Assembly: GCA_030407005.1 (NCBI GenBank)
Contig: JAUDYN010000005.1
Coordinates: 2,728,001-2,792,000, forward strand
Direction of reading: 5' to 3'
From: Desarmillaria ectypa
Lineage: Eukaryota; Basidiomycota; Agaricomycetes; Agaricales; Physalacriaceae
DNA length: 64,000 nucleotides
The translations under genes were made by a program, and so were the position numbers. Below the pieces are notes generated by a model, which did not search any database, was not told the origin of the DNA, and was given only the letters and a program-made list of their open reading frames with translations. Positions 36,007-47,833 of this stretch are shown in pieces. Position 1 is the stretch's first letter, and each line of letters starts with the position of its first letter.

Positions 36007-36396
36007 ATAAATACCCTTACTGGGCCAATGCTGGGCGCGCTGAGAGATATCACGGCGCTGTTCGATGAAATCGATGAGTAGCTGAAGATCAAATAATTAA
36101 ATTTCGTGCTGGATTTCCAAAAACGACAATTAACTGGCCAAAAACTAGTGGTGCCTGACAGCCGAACGGACCCTTAATTCTCATTTGCATATTAGAAGCC
36201 ATATTATGCGATTTTTTTTGCTTCATATTGAGCCGGACTAAGTGCCGTTCTGGGAGGAAAGTTGGACATAAAATGCAGAGCCTCCATCAAAACATGCAAG
36301 ACTTTTCTAACTACTGCCATTGGAAAGATTAATAATAAAGTCGAATGATAAACGTTGCACTGGAGTCTTAAACACATACTCTAAGTTACGGGTTCC
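36007..36396. other. Intergenic, nothing identified
   Basis: 390 AT-rich bases lying 3' of both flanking genes. A T run (GATTTTTTTTGC, about 36211-36222) is visible. No gene-like frame. Confidence 0.45.
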
Positions 36397-36959
36397 TCAT
36401 AACGAGGCCCTCTTCTTTGTCTCCTCCGCAATAAATCCAGCGACCATAGCACTGTTCACATATTCTGTATATGAAGTGATCTTGGGAAGTTCACCGCCTT
36501 TGGAAGCGGCAAACTTGAAGATGAAGATGTACTCGTTGTGCCACTCCGTTCCAAGCTTGGAGACACTGTCGGATTGCGCCTGCAGACCATGTCAGTAGAA
36601 GCTGCGCGATGTCGATGAGAGCCTACATGGGCAACGATGGTGCTTTCCCCGGCTTCGATGACTTCGTGTACTTTCAGCTGAACAAACTATCAGGTCAAAG
36701 TATAAAACGTGTGATACGGAATGATACTCACAGACATGCCATTGAACGCGGGCAACATGGACGTGGAGAAGTAACTCTTGAACTGGGCCTTGTTCATAGA
36801 CGGGACCGCCATCGCCTTCGGCAGGAGCGTAAACGTGAAGTCGTTATCATCGAAAGTAGCTAGGAGTCTCTCGGCGTCAAACGTATCGAAGGCGTTGATG
36901 TACTCTGCGAATGCTTTGTGGGCGGCAGAGGCGGCTGCGGGAGGTTCATATGCGACCAT
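36397..36959 (-). CDS. NTF2/SnoaL-like small protein
   Basis: Three exons (minus): 36959-36732, 36677-36627, 36579-36397; 153 aa. Pattern of the cone-shaped alpha+beta NTF2-like fold: an N-terminal helix (AAHKAFAEYINAFDTFDAER), a DDNDFTFTLLPKAMAV strand, MNKAQFKSYFSTSMLPAF helix, then strands STIVAHAQSDSV and WHNEYIFIFKFA and a closing SYTEYVNSAMVAGFIAEETK. Members range from enzymes to ligand-binding proteins; function cannot be assigned. The start ATG is well placed, introns are 54 and 47 nt, and the frame is clean. Confidence 0.82.
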
Positions 36960-37836
36960 GGTGGGCGGGTGACAGCAATAGTGAGGACAAAGGTTTCGTT
37001 ATAAATACTGGAACCGAGTTCCTTGTTATCACGTAGCTCCAGTAACACCACGGAGGCCGGGTGAACCAGAGTAACAAAAGAGGCGGTCCGATGTGATGCG
37101 GTAGACAAGAGAATAGTCTAAGCCTAACCAGTATTCATTTAATTTTACCGGCCAAGCTTGGGGGATACATAACCAGAGTCAATTCATCGTTTTTTGGCTG
37201 GCCGAGAGCAATAATGACTGGAACAACCCTTTTGATAAGGCACAGAATTTGATTCCGGTTGTGTCAGTAGAATATTGAAATAATCTTTCTATATTTTAGC
37301 CAAGACATCGAAATGTATATTTATAATATTTTGGGCTAAAATATCAAGTTCTCCATACAGTGTTTGATGCTTGCAAGACATACGTCCGAGTTGGTCGGCT
37401 ATACAATGTCTGTGATTAGAAACAAAACCACGAGTGTGCCTTCTTGTACAGTCGGAGGTCGACTTTACGGGGGACAGCGGTGAAATTCGCGGATGACAAA
37501 GTTTCTTTCAGATTTCGCATACGGTTGGCTAGCCGTCGATGAAGCTAGTCGTGAAGTTGAATAAATGAGGGGCAGCAAAAAGGAGAGAAGACTCACTTAA
37601 ACATATTTTCCTGAAGACTTTATCGGAAATGACGAGGAATGTAGAGAGGGGATAGTAGAAGCCCGAGGTGGAAGAGAATCTACCAGTGGGGAAGGGGGAG
37701 TAGACGATTTGTCTCTTCCTGCCTTGCTGCTGGTTTCTTTGAAACCACAGATTCGACGGGCAGATCCAACACAAGTTGGGAATTTCTCAGTACAACAGGT
37801 ATCACTATTGAAGCACACGATCCAGCAAGATCGGAT
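36960..37836. other. Intergenic, no supported gene
   Basis: Upstream region of the NTF2-like gene, followed by a minus-strand stretch (37597-37818) with a Cys/Ser-rich frame (CCTEKFPTCVGSARRICG) that has no recognised family and may be part of the decayed locus next to it. Confidence 0.4.
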
Positions 37837-38330
37837 TAAGATGAGACGCGGTATCCACCACGGGATCTAAAATCCGAGAATGGGGATGTCTGTGAGATAC
37901 TTCCGAGATCTACTAGCCCGGTGGTTACAGAGAACTTGAAGAAGCAGACGTCCATAATTCGCCCGTCTGGTACAGTAAACATGAATGGGTTCATGTTTCT
38001 ACTCCCGTAACCAAGAGTAAGTTTCGAACCCTTTTGGAGGCAGATGTCAACGGACCTGGCTCCTCGTTATTGGTGGGACTCATTTTTGAGGAGTACCAGG
38101 CGTCTAAATTCTCATCGATGAAGATCAGCCATATCATGGGTACGTAATAAGAACGTACTTATCTCAAAGCTGGTCCCGTCAAAGTAGAAGTAGAAGGATA
38201 TACATAGAGACCTACGTCAGACACATTACGGATTGTGAGGGAGCAGCGTGTCTACGACGAACTCGATGGGTTTTTCATCTTCGATAGCAGACAGTAAAAT
38301 TTTACCGATAATCAAAGCAAAGATGCTGCG
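37837..38330 (-). pseudogene. Relic resembling caspase-like (peptidase C14) proteins of agaricomycetes
   Basis: The minus strand holds the order IFALIIG (38324-38304; caspase domains in this group often begin LFALLIGINKY), then KPIEFVVDTLLPHNP, then FYFDGTSFEINAWYSSKM, then KGSKLTLGYGSRNM with PFMFTVPDGRIMDVCFFKFS and LVDLGSISQTSPF, ending at 37837. The last part fits, from memory, the C-terminal region of fungal caspase-like proteins (LTIGYG ... DGQ-VDVGFFKLF ... QPSPF). Pieces lie in two or three frames and the catalytic His/Cys region is absent, so this is a decayed, internally deleted copy. Family assignment is by eye. Confidence 0.38.
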
Positions 38331-39143
38331 AGTCTCTATACGTCGAACGATCACTCACGATCCGCCTGGTACACGTGCTGCAATACTTCCTTTGGCGAGG
38401 AGAGCTCACTGCTCAATGTTGTTCCTTTCCTGTGTCGATCTGATTCAGAGCATTGCATCTAGAAAGAGAGACAGAACGCGCCACTCAAGCCTAGCCTCTC
38501 GATATTTACCGCAAAGTCTGCAGCGGCCACGTCTATCATCAGCCCCCCAACAGTTTCAAAGATATAATTGGTACTGAGAATGGGAGGCACGATAGTCAGC
38601 AACAGGATGGGCATTGGGGGCGTAGTGAAACAGGGAAACAGATGTTATTGGTCGACTCCGCTAGTACAAGCTCAGGTAAACAACAGTAAACTATCGTCGA
38701 CCTCGTCGACTCGTTGAGAGTAAAGTAAAGTGAAGTAAAGAGTAAAATGGCAGAATAGTAAGAGATGGTGAGCCGGTATTAGGTAATACTCTAGGAAGAG
38801 ACTGACGATCAAGGCGCATAAGTAAAAATGATAACATACTCATTTTCATCCATTGAAAAGCGATCATTCTTTATACGTTGTCAAAACAATATATTCGAGT
38901 TCTACAGCGAGATAGTAAAAAAGTGAAAGAAATAGGACGTTACGGAATGACACCAAAAATATATCCATAGGACTGGCACTTATGTTCACTTGGAGCTGAG
39001 TCAGTGGCATTCATTTTGTTCGTTCTGTGTACTCTAATTCTGGAATGTAAGCTTGTTGAATTATCAATATTCGGGTATAAAAACATACGCGAGTAAGAGT
39101 GCAAGTTTGAGCTTTTACGACACTTCTTGTTTGCGCACCGAAT
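38331..39143. repeat. Spacer with GTAAA microsatellite-like tract
   Basis: No intact gene. A short imperfect repeat of GTAAA/GAAGT units lies at about 38715-38747 (gagagtaaagtaaagtgaag...). A + strand frame at 38248-38577 overlaps the caspase-like relic on the other strand and is treated as its shadow. Confidence 0.45.
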
Positions 39144-40782
39144 CTATGAATGCAATAGAGAAGTAGACGGCGCATCTGCGACATCCGCAGTCTCACCGGG
39201 AATGATGTAGATCGTCGACCCATGAGAACGATAAACAACGTTCAACCCTCCCGTAACCACCGATATCCAAATATTACTCCATCGCCAATCTTCAGAGTCC
39301 ACAATCCTAAGCGGAGTTGGCAAAACTAGCTCATCGAGAACGGGTTTCTTCTCAATTCTCCGACAATCGAGCATATTCACGAGCTCCCTGTGATCAAAGT
39401 TCATCAGGTCAAGGCGCCGCAAGGATGGCTGGTCAGATACCAGGATATGGAAAATTTGATCCGAGTTGATGATCACTTCGATGGACAGTGATTTGAGCCT
39501 TGGTAAGGTGCGAAGCGTGGTACAAGTGTCGGACCAGTCAAGGGTCTTTGAAGGAGCCGAGATAAGCAGGGAGGCCAATGAAGGGAGGCTCCTTCTGCCG
39601 AAGAATGGAAGTTGGGTGCTACGACCGTGGTAATGGAGTTCCAATGACGATAGTTTCGAAGGGCCATCATGGAGAGGTAGAACTCTATAGTCCCTTCGGG
39701 CACTCTGTGGTGCACTTCCCACAGACTCAGTCTGGTCAAATGCGAAGATGAAAATATCGTAGTGAATGTCAGGCGTCTCGTGGAAGGACGAAGGGTAAGC
39801 GTCGTCGCGGTTCCAACCTCTGGAAGGATATTCAAAACCTCACCACAGATATCTGCGTTGGAGATTTGCGACCACGGTAGTAGCTGAAAGAAATCAGGAC
39901 GGTCATTAATGGTCACTGTCTGGAGTTTTGGTGCATTACGAAAAGCGGTAGTGTGCCAGAGAGGCGGAAACCTATGATCATCGTACACCGAAACGCGAAG
40001 TTCATGCAACGAATCCAGCGAGTCGGATATGGCTTCTAGGGTACGGAAAGATGTAGCTGTCTCCATCGTGGGGATGACGAGAGTATAAGCAGGAGCAATG
40101 AATGTACGGAGATGTCCTGCTTGCTACCCATGAAAATCGAGAGATTGCAGTCCCTGGATCTCTCCAGGTGTAATGAAAATCGATACGCGAGGAATGGCGT
40201 GAGAGAAGCCTGGATGCTTTCGTTACGCTGAGCTCGGGGTGATGTATGATTCAAGAACCGTTGCAAAGTGGTGCGTTTCTCCGGGTCCGTCCGCAAATCC
40301 AACCTAATAGTTGCCCACCGGTGCGGTCTAGACAACGTCAAGACTCTCCACGACGCAGACTTGAGATATCGTCCAAAGGAAATCTCGGGCATCGAGAGAA
40401 TCTGCGGGGCAGACGATGGTTGCATTCATCGCGTCATCCATGCCCCACGAAAAAATCTCCTCCAAAACTTCGCACGGTGTCCTCCGTACTGGATTCATGA
40501 GAGTCTTAGATATAGAAAGTTAGTGCTCAATAGCGATGCTCTCAGCTGTGAGTCGGTTCAAAAGATGTCGGACTTGCGAGATACGCTGATTGAGGGAGCG
40601 AAGACATTCACTGCCCTTGGAAAGGATTTCATCGAATTTTTCACGCTCGCAGTCCATTGGAGGCTCGATAGAGGAAAGAAGCTGATTAGCTCTGCCAGAT
40701 GGTACGCCATTAGAAAGGCTAGCGCCAGTGGACGAACAGAATCCACACTGTGGACAGGGATTTGGGGGAAATCATTATCCAT
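39144..40782 (-). pseudogene. F-box/LRR pseudogene with several frameshifts
   Basis: In order on the minus strand: KFDEILSKGSECLRSLNQRI then SQVRHLLNRLTAESIAIEH and a stop (~40504); NPVRRTPCEVLEEIFSWGMD (F-box) to TISQVC (~40360); then, in another frame, SWRVLTLSRPHRWATIRLDL onward to WRQLHLSVP and a stop (~40036); another frame with LDSLHELRVSVYDDHRFPPL to LTRLSLWEVHHRVPEG (~39690); and a last frame from KLSSLELHYHGRSTQLPFFG to a stop at 39144. Each segment continues the previous one in family order. The changes of frame occur without usable splice sites, so at least three frameshifts and one stop are present. The parent would have been about 500 aa. Confidence 0.75.
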
Positions 40783-41306
40783 GATAATGGTATTTTTCTG
40801 AAATAGAATTATAAAATAAGCGAAATAGGTACCACGACATGCTCACCGATCTACAGGCTGGTTGCTGTCGTGTAGTAAAGATCTGAGTTTAAATTTGGTA
40901 AGTGTACTGGGCCGACATCCGATACTATTCTCGTTTGAATAACTCACCTGGCACCGTGGTATCTGGGTGAGTTGTCGAGTTTGAAGGTGTAACAGTTGTG
41001 ATGTAAGGCTATCAAGAGTAACTGTGGTACCTCGACCTCCAAGGCTAAGAATTGGGCTACACATACTAGGTTGTCATTTCGCGCACCCCCGACTTTTCTG
41101 AAAGTGACACTGACAGCGGCGACATCAAGGCGGGCTGCTAAATTTAGCGCCGCGGAAACTAACAAATCCCCTTTTTTCAGCATTGACAAACTAATTTTCA
41201 GATCTAAGAGTAAAACGTCTGGATGACGCCCAAAAGACAGGCCCAGGTGTGCCTCTTACTGTTATGTTCTGCACTGCGCTGGAAGTTCATTTTCTTTATT
41301 TGCAGA
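40783..41306. other. Spacer between two F-box loci
   Basis: No supported gene. It should contain the (former) promoters of the divergent F-box loci on either side. Confidence 0.4.
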
Positions 41307-42597
41307 TCACGTCGCCTTGAACTTCAACAAAGAAGAAAAAAGGGTTTTCCTCCAATTTCCCCCAGAGCTGGTCTTGGAGATCCTGAAATATGTTAAACGT
41401 TGTGACTTTGACTCCCTCTTCAATTGTTGTCTCGTCTCTCGCGCTTGGCGCCGGCTCGCCCAGCCCTTCGTATTCCCCGATCTTCGTTTGTCACTTGATG
41501 CAAAATGTGCTCTCTGGATTGAGAGGTTGGAGCAGGCTCCTCATTTAGCCGGTTATTTAAAGGGTTTAGACTTGTGGGGATCTGGTTTGGCTGATGACGA
41601 CGACGCAAACGAAGAGAATTTGTTTTTGGAGGAGCCGAACTTGTCCAGTCTTGTTCGTCGTCTCCCCAACATCAAACGTCTGAAAGTCTATGACTTCCAA
41701 TTTTCATTGAGTAAAATGCAGTTGTAGACTCTCAGCTATCTAACGAGTGTGGAATCATCGGAGGTGTCCCACGTCGTTTTTGAAGAGGAGAAGGACTTGT
41801 TGGGATTCTTTTCGCCGATGGTCCAGTTGAAGCAACTCAGTGTTTCTTCCCTTTACTTCGACTGCTCCTCGGCGGACTACGCTACAGCCGCTCAGATTTT
41901 GCGTGGTGCAGTCGATCCTGTCCCAAAATCGTTGCAATCGCTCAATGTCACCTTTAACGATGCCACCCTGGTCTGCATCGTTATGTGGCTTCTCGGGGGT
42001 ACTTTTGACCTTAGTGGCATCACCGATCTTGCAGTGTCTTGGAATCACATTCTCATAGAGGATCAATCCCATCTTCTAGACCCTACAAAAACTTTTCTCA
42101 GCACGGTAGGGCCTGGAATTAAAAAACTGCAATTTTGCATCCTTTTGCACCTTGCGCAACAACGAGGATGAACTTAAAGACACTTCTCTTCTGGCAGGTA
42201 CGACACAAGCCATCCTTCTTACCTCAAATCGATTGTGCTCCTTACCACTCGCACTACATTTCCAAACTTGAGGAAGATACGAGTCTCAGCGCAATTCCCG
42301 CCAGGGAAACGCAATCAGAAATCTACCCATGAAAGTCTCTCTGTTTGGAGAGACCTCGACGTCCATTTTTCCAGTACAAGTTTTCCACGCCTTCGGCAGT
42401 TTGTTATTTTTGGAATACTCTTTGATGGAGATGCCAGCGACGAATATGTTATAGCTGATATCCCATTCATGATCACGAAACGCATGCCCATCTTGGCGTC
42501 TCGTGGTTGTTTGAGAGGAACTTTGCAGTTGTGTGAAACCTGGTTGTCATGGCTGTTCATGAAGTATATATGTTATTCCGCGTCTGGAACAAAATAG
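41307..42597 (+). pseudogene. F-box gene with in-frame nonsense codon and later frame breaks
   Basis: Starts with FLQFPPELVLEILKYVKRCD (F-box) and CLVSRAWRRLAQPFVF. The frame runs 136 codons to SLSKMQL, then TAG at 41725-41727, and continues open in the same frame for 140+ codons (TLSYLTSVESSEVSHVVFEE ... KKLQFCILL). A CAG-to-TAG change would explain the stop. Further on, CTLRNNEDELKDTSLL and YLKSIVLLTTRTTFPNLRKI with WRDLDVHFSSTSFPRLRQF appear in other frames up to 42597. No ATG is found in frame near the beginning (frame open from an acceptor at 41306), so exon 1 is missing or unresolved. More intact than the neighbouring pseudogene. Confidence 0.65.
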
Positions 42598-43202
42598 AAT
42601 TAGATCTATTTCTTCTCAACTGAAGGAACTTGGAACAAGCGTGAATCTCTAAACTTATCCGGTATCGCACATATTAGTCGTATCACGATCACATGACGCG
42701 CGTCGTATATTACAGACCACCGGTATCCACTGGAATCTTTTTTAGAATATATTCACGGAAGAATACAGTGACCCATCCTTGAACGCTAGACACGCGAGAG
42801 TAACAGCAATGCTACGGCAGGTATACGTTTCTTGTCGGGCCATCCTAAAATGTCTTTAAATTCTTGAGCGTTGGTACTGTGGCTGAAGAAATTCCGTACC
42901 GTTCCATACAACTCGAATTGTTGCCATTGTATATTTCAAATTCATATCCAATATTTTAGGGAGCTTTTACTTCTCAAGTCATATATAGTATGCTGTCTAA
43001 TCTTCTACGTACCCTTGTCATCCACGCATACCTTGGTCTTGATACATTACCGGGAAAGAAAATACATATCGTTATTGATGGTTTCAGTCGACCTATAGTA
43101 GTCGTATGATATAGTCGTGAGAATGAGCGTACTTTCGGCGAGGTGACCCTAGAAACGACTCAGCCATGAGTTGATACGAAAGAAAACAACCACGGCACCA
43201 AT
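42598..43202. other. Intergenic, nothing identified
   Basis: 600 bases, AT-rich, lying 3' of both flanking F-box loci. No coding-like frame stands out. Confidence 0.5.
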
Positions 43203-44753
43203 TCAATCTAATACCCTCTCATATACTTTCAGGCCTTCTTCGCGCAGCAAATTGAAACGTTCCCTCGTTCGACGGCCCAGGTTATGATGAGCCTCTCCCC
43301 TTCCGACCGTCGCACTTTCCAGACCACCTGCAGACCATGCCCTCATCTCCACCAGGTCTATTACAGCGCTCTCATCGACCCCAGAATTCTCGTTCCAAAC
43401 GAGTCCAAGATGAGCAAGGACCGGGAGCTTGTCCATTATCCCTCGCAGAAGGACCGGATTTATAGTGCCAACGGCTGGGCACTCGTGAATGTAGAGAGCG
43501 GTGAGCGGAGTAGTCATCTCCTCGAAGAGAAGGACCAGATCAGGAGCTAAGATTGGCACCTGGATGAGGGTGAAGTCTGTGATGCAATGCTTGGAGCAGA
43601 ACGCAGCGAGACGAGTAAAGAGGAGAGGGATAGCAGACGCGGGATGTCTACCTGCGTGAATAAGCGTCAACTTCGAAAGTGATGGGAGAATGAGTGGGGC
43701 CAGCAGTATGCCAAAAGTGGTGTAATCAGCACTGGAAAGATGGAGAGTGAGGGTAGTGAGGTGTGAGGTGACGGCGGGAATATCCCTAACGTATATGTCG
43801 TGAATATTACTGAAGATTGTAAGGCTTTTCAGCTCTGCCGCAGAAGCAATAGTGGACGCCAATATCTGAGCATTAGGCCTTGACCCCGTAGCCTGTACGG
43901 AAAGAGAACGGGTCTTGGTAAAGGGAGAGCCCTCAATGTGAATAAGATCTCCACGTAACTTGAGATACGTTACGCCACAGAGAGAAGTAAATCCCCCAGG
44001 TGAGTAGCTACTCGGGTCACCGCTCATGTCCGTGATGGATAACATATCCAGCTGGAGAAGGTTGCTGCAAGAATGATTGACCGTTTGAAGAAATAATTCG
44101 AAGAACCGCTTGCACATGAAGGAAACGTACAGGTGTCGCCATCGATGAGACTCGCGGCAGAGGGGAAGTATGAATCTGTTCTTGTACGACATATCGATGC
44201 GATGCAATGGGTCAGCGGAAGAGCATAGATGGATGGAAAGTGGGGCGAATCGTGACCGCTCTAGATATAAATGGAGAGCTGCTTCAAAAGCTGCAGTTTG
44301 GGGCGGTGGGGTAGTGGGCAACTTTATAGAAATGGTCGCCCACAGGTCAGGAATATCCAGCGCTATCGCCCGCCAGCGATGACAAACGCTAGATATATCC
44401 ATCGCTGTTAAAGAGAGCACCTCCGCGGCCCCGGCATCAGGATCCTGAGGCAGGCAGGCTTCCCTGAATATCAGGGTGAGGATCTCTGTAGGGACCCGGC
44501 CGACAATAGTATGAGTATCGTTTCTATTTCTCTGCAGTTGCGCTTTGTGTAGCACGAGAATCTGTAAAATATTCTGAACGCGGTCAATTTCTGCGTTGCA
44601 TGCGTTCAGATCGTAGGGAGCGCGCGAAATGGCGATCGGGACTTCTGGTTCATCGTATAATGGCGGGTAATGGGGGCAGAGGCTTCGCGAGGGACATATC
44701 AAGCAATGCCTGCCAGAGGGTATTGCGTCGTACTGAATCGAACAAGAAATCAT
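43203..44753 (-). CDS. F-box protein, single exon, intact
   Basis: Open frame of 516 aa. The N-terminal region is the usual coiled lead-in of this family (NACNAEIDRVQNILQILVLH then KAQLQRNRND), then the F-box VGRVPTEILTLIFREACLPQ with VCHRWRAIALDIPDLWATIS. Leucine-rich segments fill the remainder (HLTTLTLHLSSADYTT, LPSLSKLTLIHAGRH, CITDFTLIQVPI, LTALYIHECPAVG, LPVLAHLGLVWNE). I start at ATG 44753; the codon before it is GTG. It would act as a Skp1-Cullin-F-box substrate adaptor; the target is unknown. This is the intact member of a three-locus F-box group at 39-45 kb. Confidence 0.86.
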   Translation of the reverse strand: MISCSIQYDAIPSGRHCLICPSRSLCPHYPPLYDEPEVPIAISRAPYDLNACNAEIDRVQNILQILVLHKAQLQRNRNDTHTIVGRVPTEILTLIFREACLPQDPDAGAAEVLSLTAMDISSVCHRWRAIALDIPDLWATISIKLPTTPPPQTAAFEAALHLYLERSRFAPLSIHLCSSADPLHRIDMSYKNRFILPLCRESHRWRHLYVSFMCKRFFELFLQTVNHSCSNLLQLDMLSITDMSGDPSSYSPGGFTSLCGVTYLKLRGDLIHIEGSPFTKTRSLSVQATGSRPNAQILASTIASAAELKSLTIFSNIHDIYVRDIPAVTSHLTTLTLHLSSADYTTFGILLAPLILPSLSKLTLIHAGRHPASAIPLLFTRLAAFCSKHCITDFTLIQVPILAPDLVLLFEEMTTPLTALYIHECPAVGTINPVLLRGIMDKLPVLAHLGLVWNENSGVDESAVIDLVEMRAWSAGGLESATVGRGEAHHNLGRRTRERFNLLREEGLKVYERVLD

Positions 44754-45600
44754 CACGAACGGTGAATCAAGAATCGGATACTAGAACACGAAGTTAGCGA
44801 GTATAGTACAAAACTACAGCGAGATTCACATTGTGCAACTCCTTAATATGACATGGGGGGAGGAAACGAAGACGTCGAACTGGTCAGACATGCAGGTACT
44901 TATCTATACCACCTTCTCGTAAAGTCTGGCTTAATATACTAGTCTGATCTAGCTCGGACCCGCTTTGTGTGAGCAACCCCCTTGCCGATGGTTCATTGTT
45001 GTTCATCCACGCTTGCCGCACCGAACGAGGCCTTGCCGGGATTGAGCTCGGCGACCACGTTGCACTTTTCCAACATCAGCTGACTTCCACCCTCACTTTG
45101 AAATCCAATGGAGAAAAGGGACTTGCGATAAGAGAACCTTGCACCCCATTTCCCCCCATTTCGAGCACCATCGATGAGATTGACCAAGGACAAACTGTCA
45201 TTTGTCAGCCGCCGTTTACCTTTTAAGGTTGCTAAATTAATTCGAACTGATGCATGCGAACTCGACCGGGGCCAACCATGGTTTCCTTTTGAAAATGGCG
45301 TGGTGTGCCTAAGCTTCAAAGATATCTAAAGGAAAGTTTGAGTGATGGTCCCATCAACCGTTAAGATAGGGTTGTAGATATCTTGTCGTCGACGGGCCCA
45401 GGTCCTGCAAGGTTCGCGAGTCGCCATTTGAAGGCTTCATATCGCTTAGTTCTATGGATTAAAGTTGAAGAATTCGGCAATGATATCGCTATGTCGACGA
45501 CATAAGTACGAGGAGATGTTGAACTTGAATTCGATGCGGGTATCGGACCGATTGCCGGAGGATTTGGCCTCGTGCTGCTGACACTTCTCTTCCAGCTGAC
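44754..45600. other. Intergenic between divergent F-box and IML2-like genes
   Basis: About 850 bases. Opposed open frames at 44969-45319 look like chance. The final 200 bases presumably form the IML2-like promoter. Confidence 0.45.
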
Positions 45601-47833
45601 ATGGCCATTGCTGTCGCTGCTTCCCCGGATTCCCTTGCTCAACCGGATTCCATTACCGAGCCGGACAACGAAAAGGCTGCCTCCAAGCCTCTACCACTTA
45701 TTAAATCGCCCTACAGCCCCAAGGATGCCTTAGACGACATACCGGGAGTCGCTCATGCACTCGATCTCTTTCTTGCCTCCAAAATGGTAGAATCGGAGGA
45801 ATATTGCGACAAGACTGACCCGAAAAAGTTGGTCGGCTGTCTTGCGTGAAGGATCTGCCACTGACGCGGTATAGGGAGCGACTCTATATGTCTACGGCCT
45901 ACGGAATCATTCAATGTGTCAAGGCATTCATGTCGTATGCTGACGAGGATATCCTGGCCGGAATCAAGCATACAAAGCAGGGAAATCACATTGCTATTCA
46001 GCACCGGAAGAAAGCTGCCTCGCTGACCTCGCGGCTAGCAGGCTATGTCGTAACCTCGTTGAATACGACTGGTGTTGGCTTCATCAAGAGCATGACTCCA
46101 GTGGAACGGCATGCAGAGCTCGTCTACGCCGAGAGTTTGTTCGAAAAATCTCTGTTGGGTATTGTCTATTCCGGTGATTGGTTGGCGTTTATTAAAGAAG
46201 CGTAAGCTGTTCAAATCTGCAATACTTCTTTGCCGTGCTAATATCGGTGACAGACTTAACATGAGGACGACGTTCAACACATATCGTTCCTTGTACAAGT
46301 ACATAACTGCTATGGATGCAGCTTCTCCAACTGGCCATGATGATTCCATTGACAAGCATTTCCGCTCAGGAGTTTACCTCGGTACAGGAATGAGCAGCCT
46401 AGCTATCACCTTAATGCCCGCTAAAGTCCTTACGGTCGTCGAACTCTTTGGGTACCACGGTGATCGCACAGAGGCCCTATCCCTGCTTTGCAAAGTTGGT
46501 GGCTGGACTTCAGATTCCGATGAGCCCACCATTTCCGAGTCCGAGGAGGGTGTTCGCCGGTCCATATGTGACATGTCGCTTATGGTGTTCCATCTATTCC
46601 TTTCCGACTTTACTTTTGAAGGTGTCGACGTTTCTCTAGCAGAAAAGATCATTCACTGGAATGCGAAACGCTACCCAAATGGCGTGTTCTTCCTTTTGGG
46701 TCATGGTCGCCTTGCCCTCGTGAGGTCACGGCCGAAGGAGGCGATCGGCTATTATACTCGTGCGATGGAGGTACAAACGCAATACAGAAATCTCCATCAC
46801 CTCTCACACTGGGAGATGGCTGTCGCAAATCTGGCGTTGCGGAACATCGCTGCGAGTCTAGAGTGCTGGAGAGTGTTGGAAAAGGAATCAACGTGGTCTA
46901 AAGCGGTTTACACTTATGGGATGGCTGCTTGTCTGATTGAAGGCTCGGAACGATCGGAAGAGGCTCGATCATGGATTGAGAAGGTCTCGGGTTGCAGACA
47001 GAAGGTTGCAGGGAAAAGTATACCGGCTGAGAAATTTGTGGCGAGGAAAGCCCGCAAGTTTTTGGATCAGGGATGGTTAATACTACCCGCGATGGAGCTA
47101 GCTTATATGTTCTTGGCTCTCTCTCGTGCGCCGCGGGACGTTCTAGTGGATAAGATGCTAGTGGCAATCAAAGAATGTCTGAAGGTGCTGGGTGAGAAGG
47201 ACTGCTCCTCGAAGGGGTATTGGGATGACTGGACACTAGCCAGATTCCTCGAAGGTGTTTGCATGAGATATGTCGCGTATCCAGTATGCTATGTTACTTC
47301 TGGGAGGTTCAGTTGCTTATTGATCACCATTCGAATCAGGATCCCCATGCACTCATTTTGCCAGACGCTCCGCCTGTGGCAATAACTGAAGAAGAAGCCA
47401 CAGTTGCTTCCATTGCAGCATTCGAAGCTGTGTTCGAGAACGGACCCAAAATCGAATTGGATCACTACGTAGTGTATCATGCACGTAAGCCCTAGCAACT
47501 ATCTCTCGTTTTGATTGACACTCACCGTCTGTAGATTACGAACTTGCCCGATTGCTGGCATGTAAGGGTGATATCGATGAGGCGCGAAATCATTTCGACC
47601 TCGTACTTTCTGGTGAGTTCCCGTGCTCTGTTGAAACAACAGTATGCAGTAGTTATGTTCTTTGACAGGCAAATTCCTGGAGGTTGGACCGTCGGGGAGA
47701 AAGGGTAGATATAGCATGGAGGTTGGCCTCTCCTTCTCCGTCGGATATGCTTGAGACTGATCAACCGTTTCAGAGTGCTCTTCATATGCGTGCATACGCT
47801 GCTATAGATGCGCTAGGCAAGAGACCGCTATGA
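45601..47833 (+). CDS. IML2: Iml2/TTC39-family TPR protein
   Basis: Seven exons: 45601-45827, 45875-46201, 46254-47283, 47340-47484, 47535-47612, 47669-47721, 47774-47833; 639 aa. The Iml2/TTC39 family is alpha-helical with degenerate TPRs; yeast Iml2 is a mitochondrial outer-membrane-associated protein linked to lipid droplets and inclusion-body clearance. Seen here: ALDLFLASKMVESEEYCD, the block RHAELVYAESLFEKSLLGIV, RSGVYLGTGMSSLAITLMPA followed by KVLTVVELFGYHGDRTEALS, a run like TPRs (GVFFLLGHGRLALVRSRPKE, AIGYYTRAMEVQTQYRNLHH, LSHWEMAVANLALRNIAASL) and the typical end DHYVVYHAHYELARLLACKG ... FLEVGPSGRKGRYSME. The start is the first ATG and lies before an Ala/Ser/Pro-rich leader. Intact. 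Confidence 0.9.

Noticed and set aside
38248..38577. 109-codon + strand frame
   Set aside because: Lies opposite the caspase-like relic, whose minus-strand reading has recognisable motifs; the + frame is a shadow.
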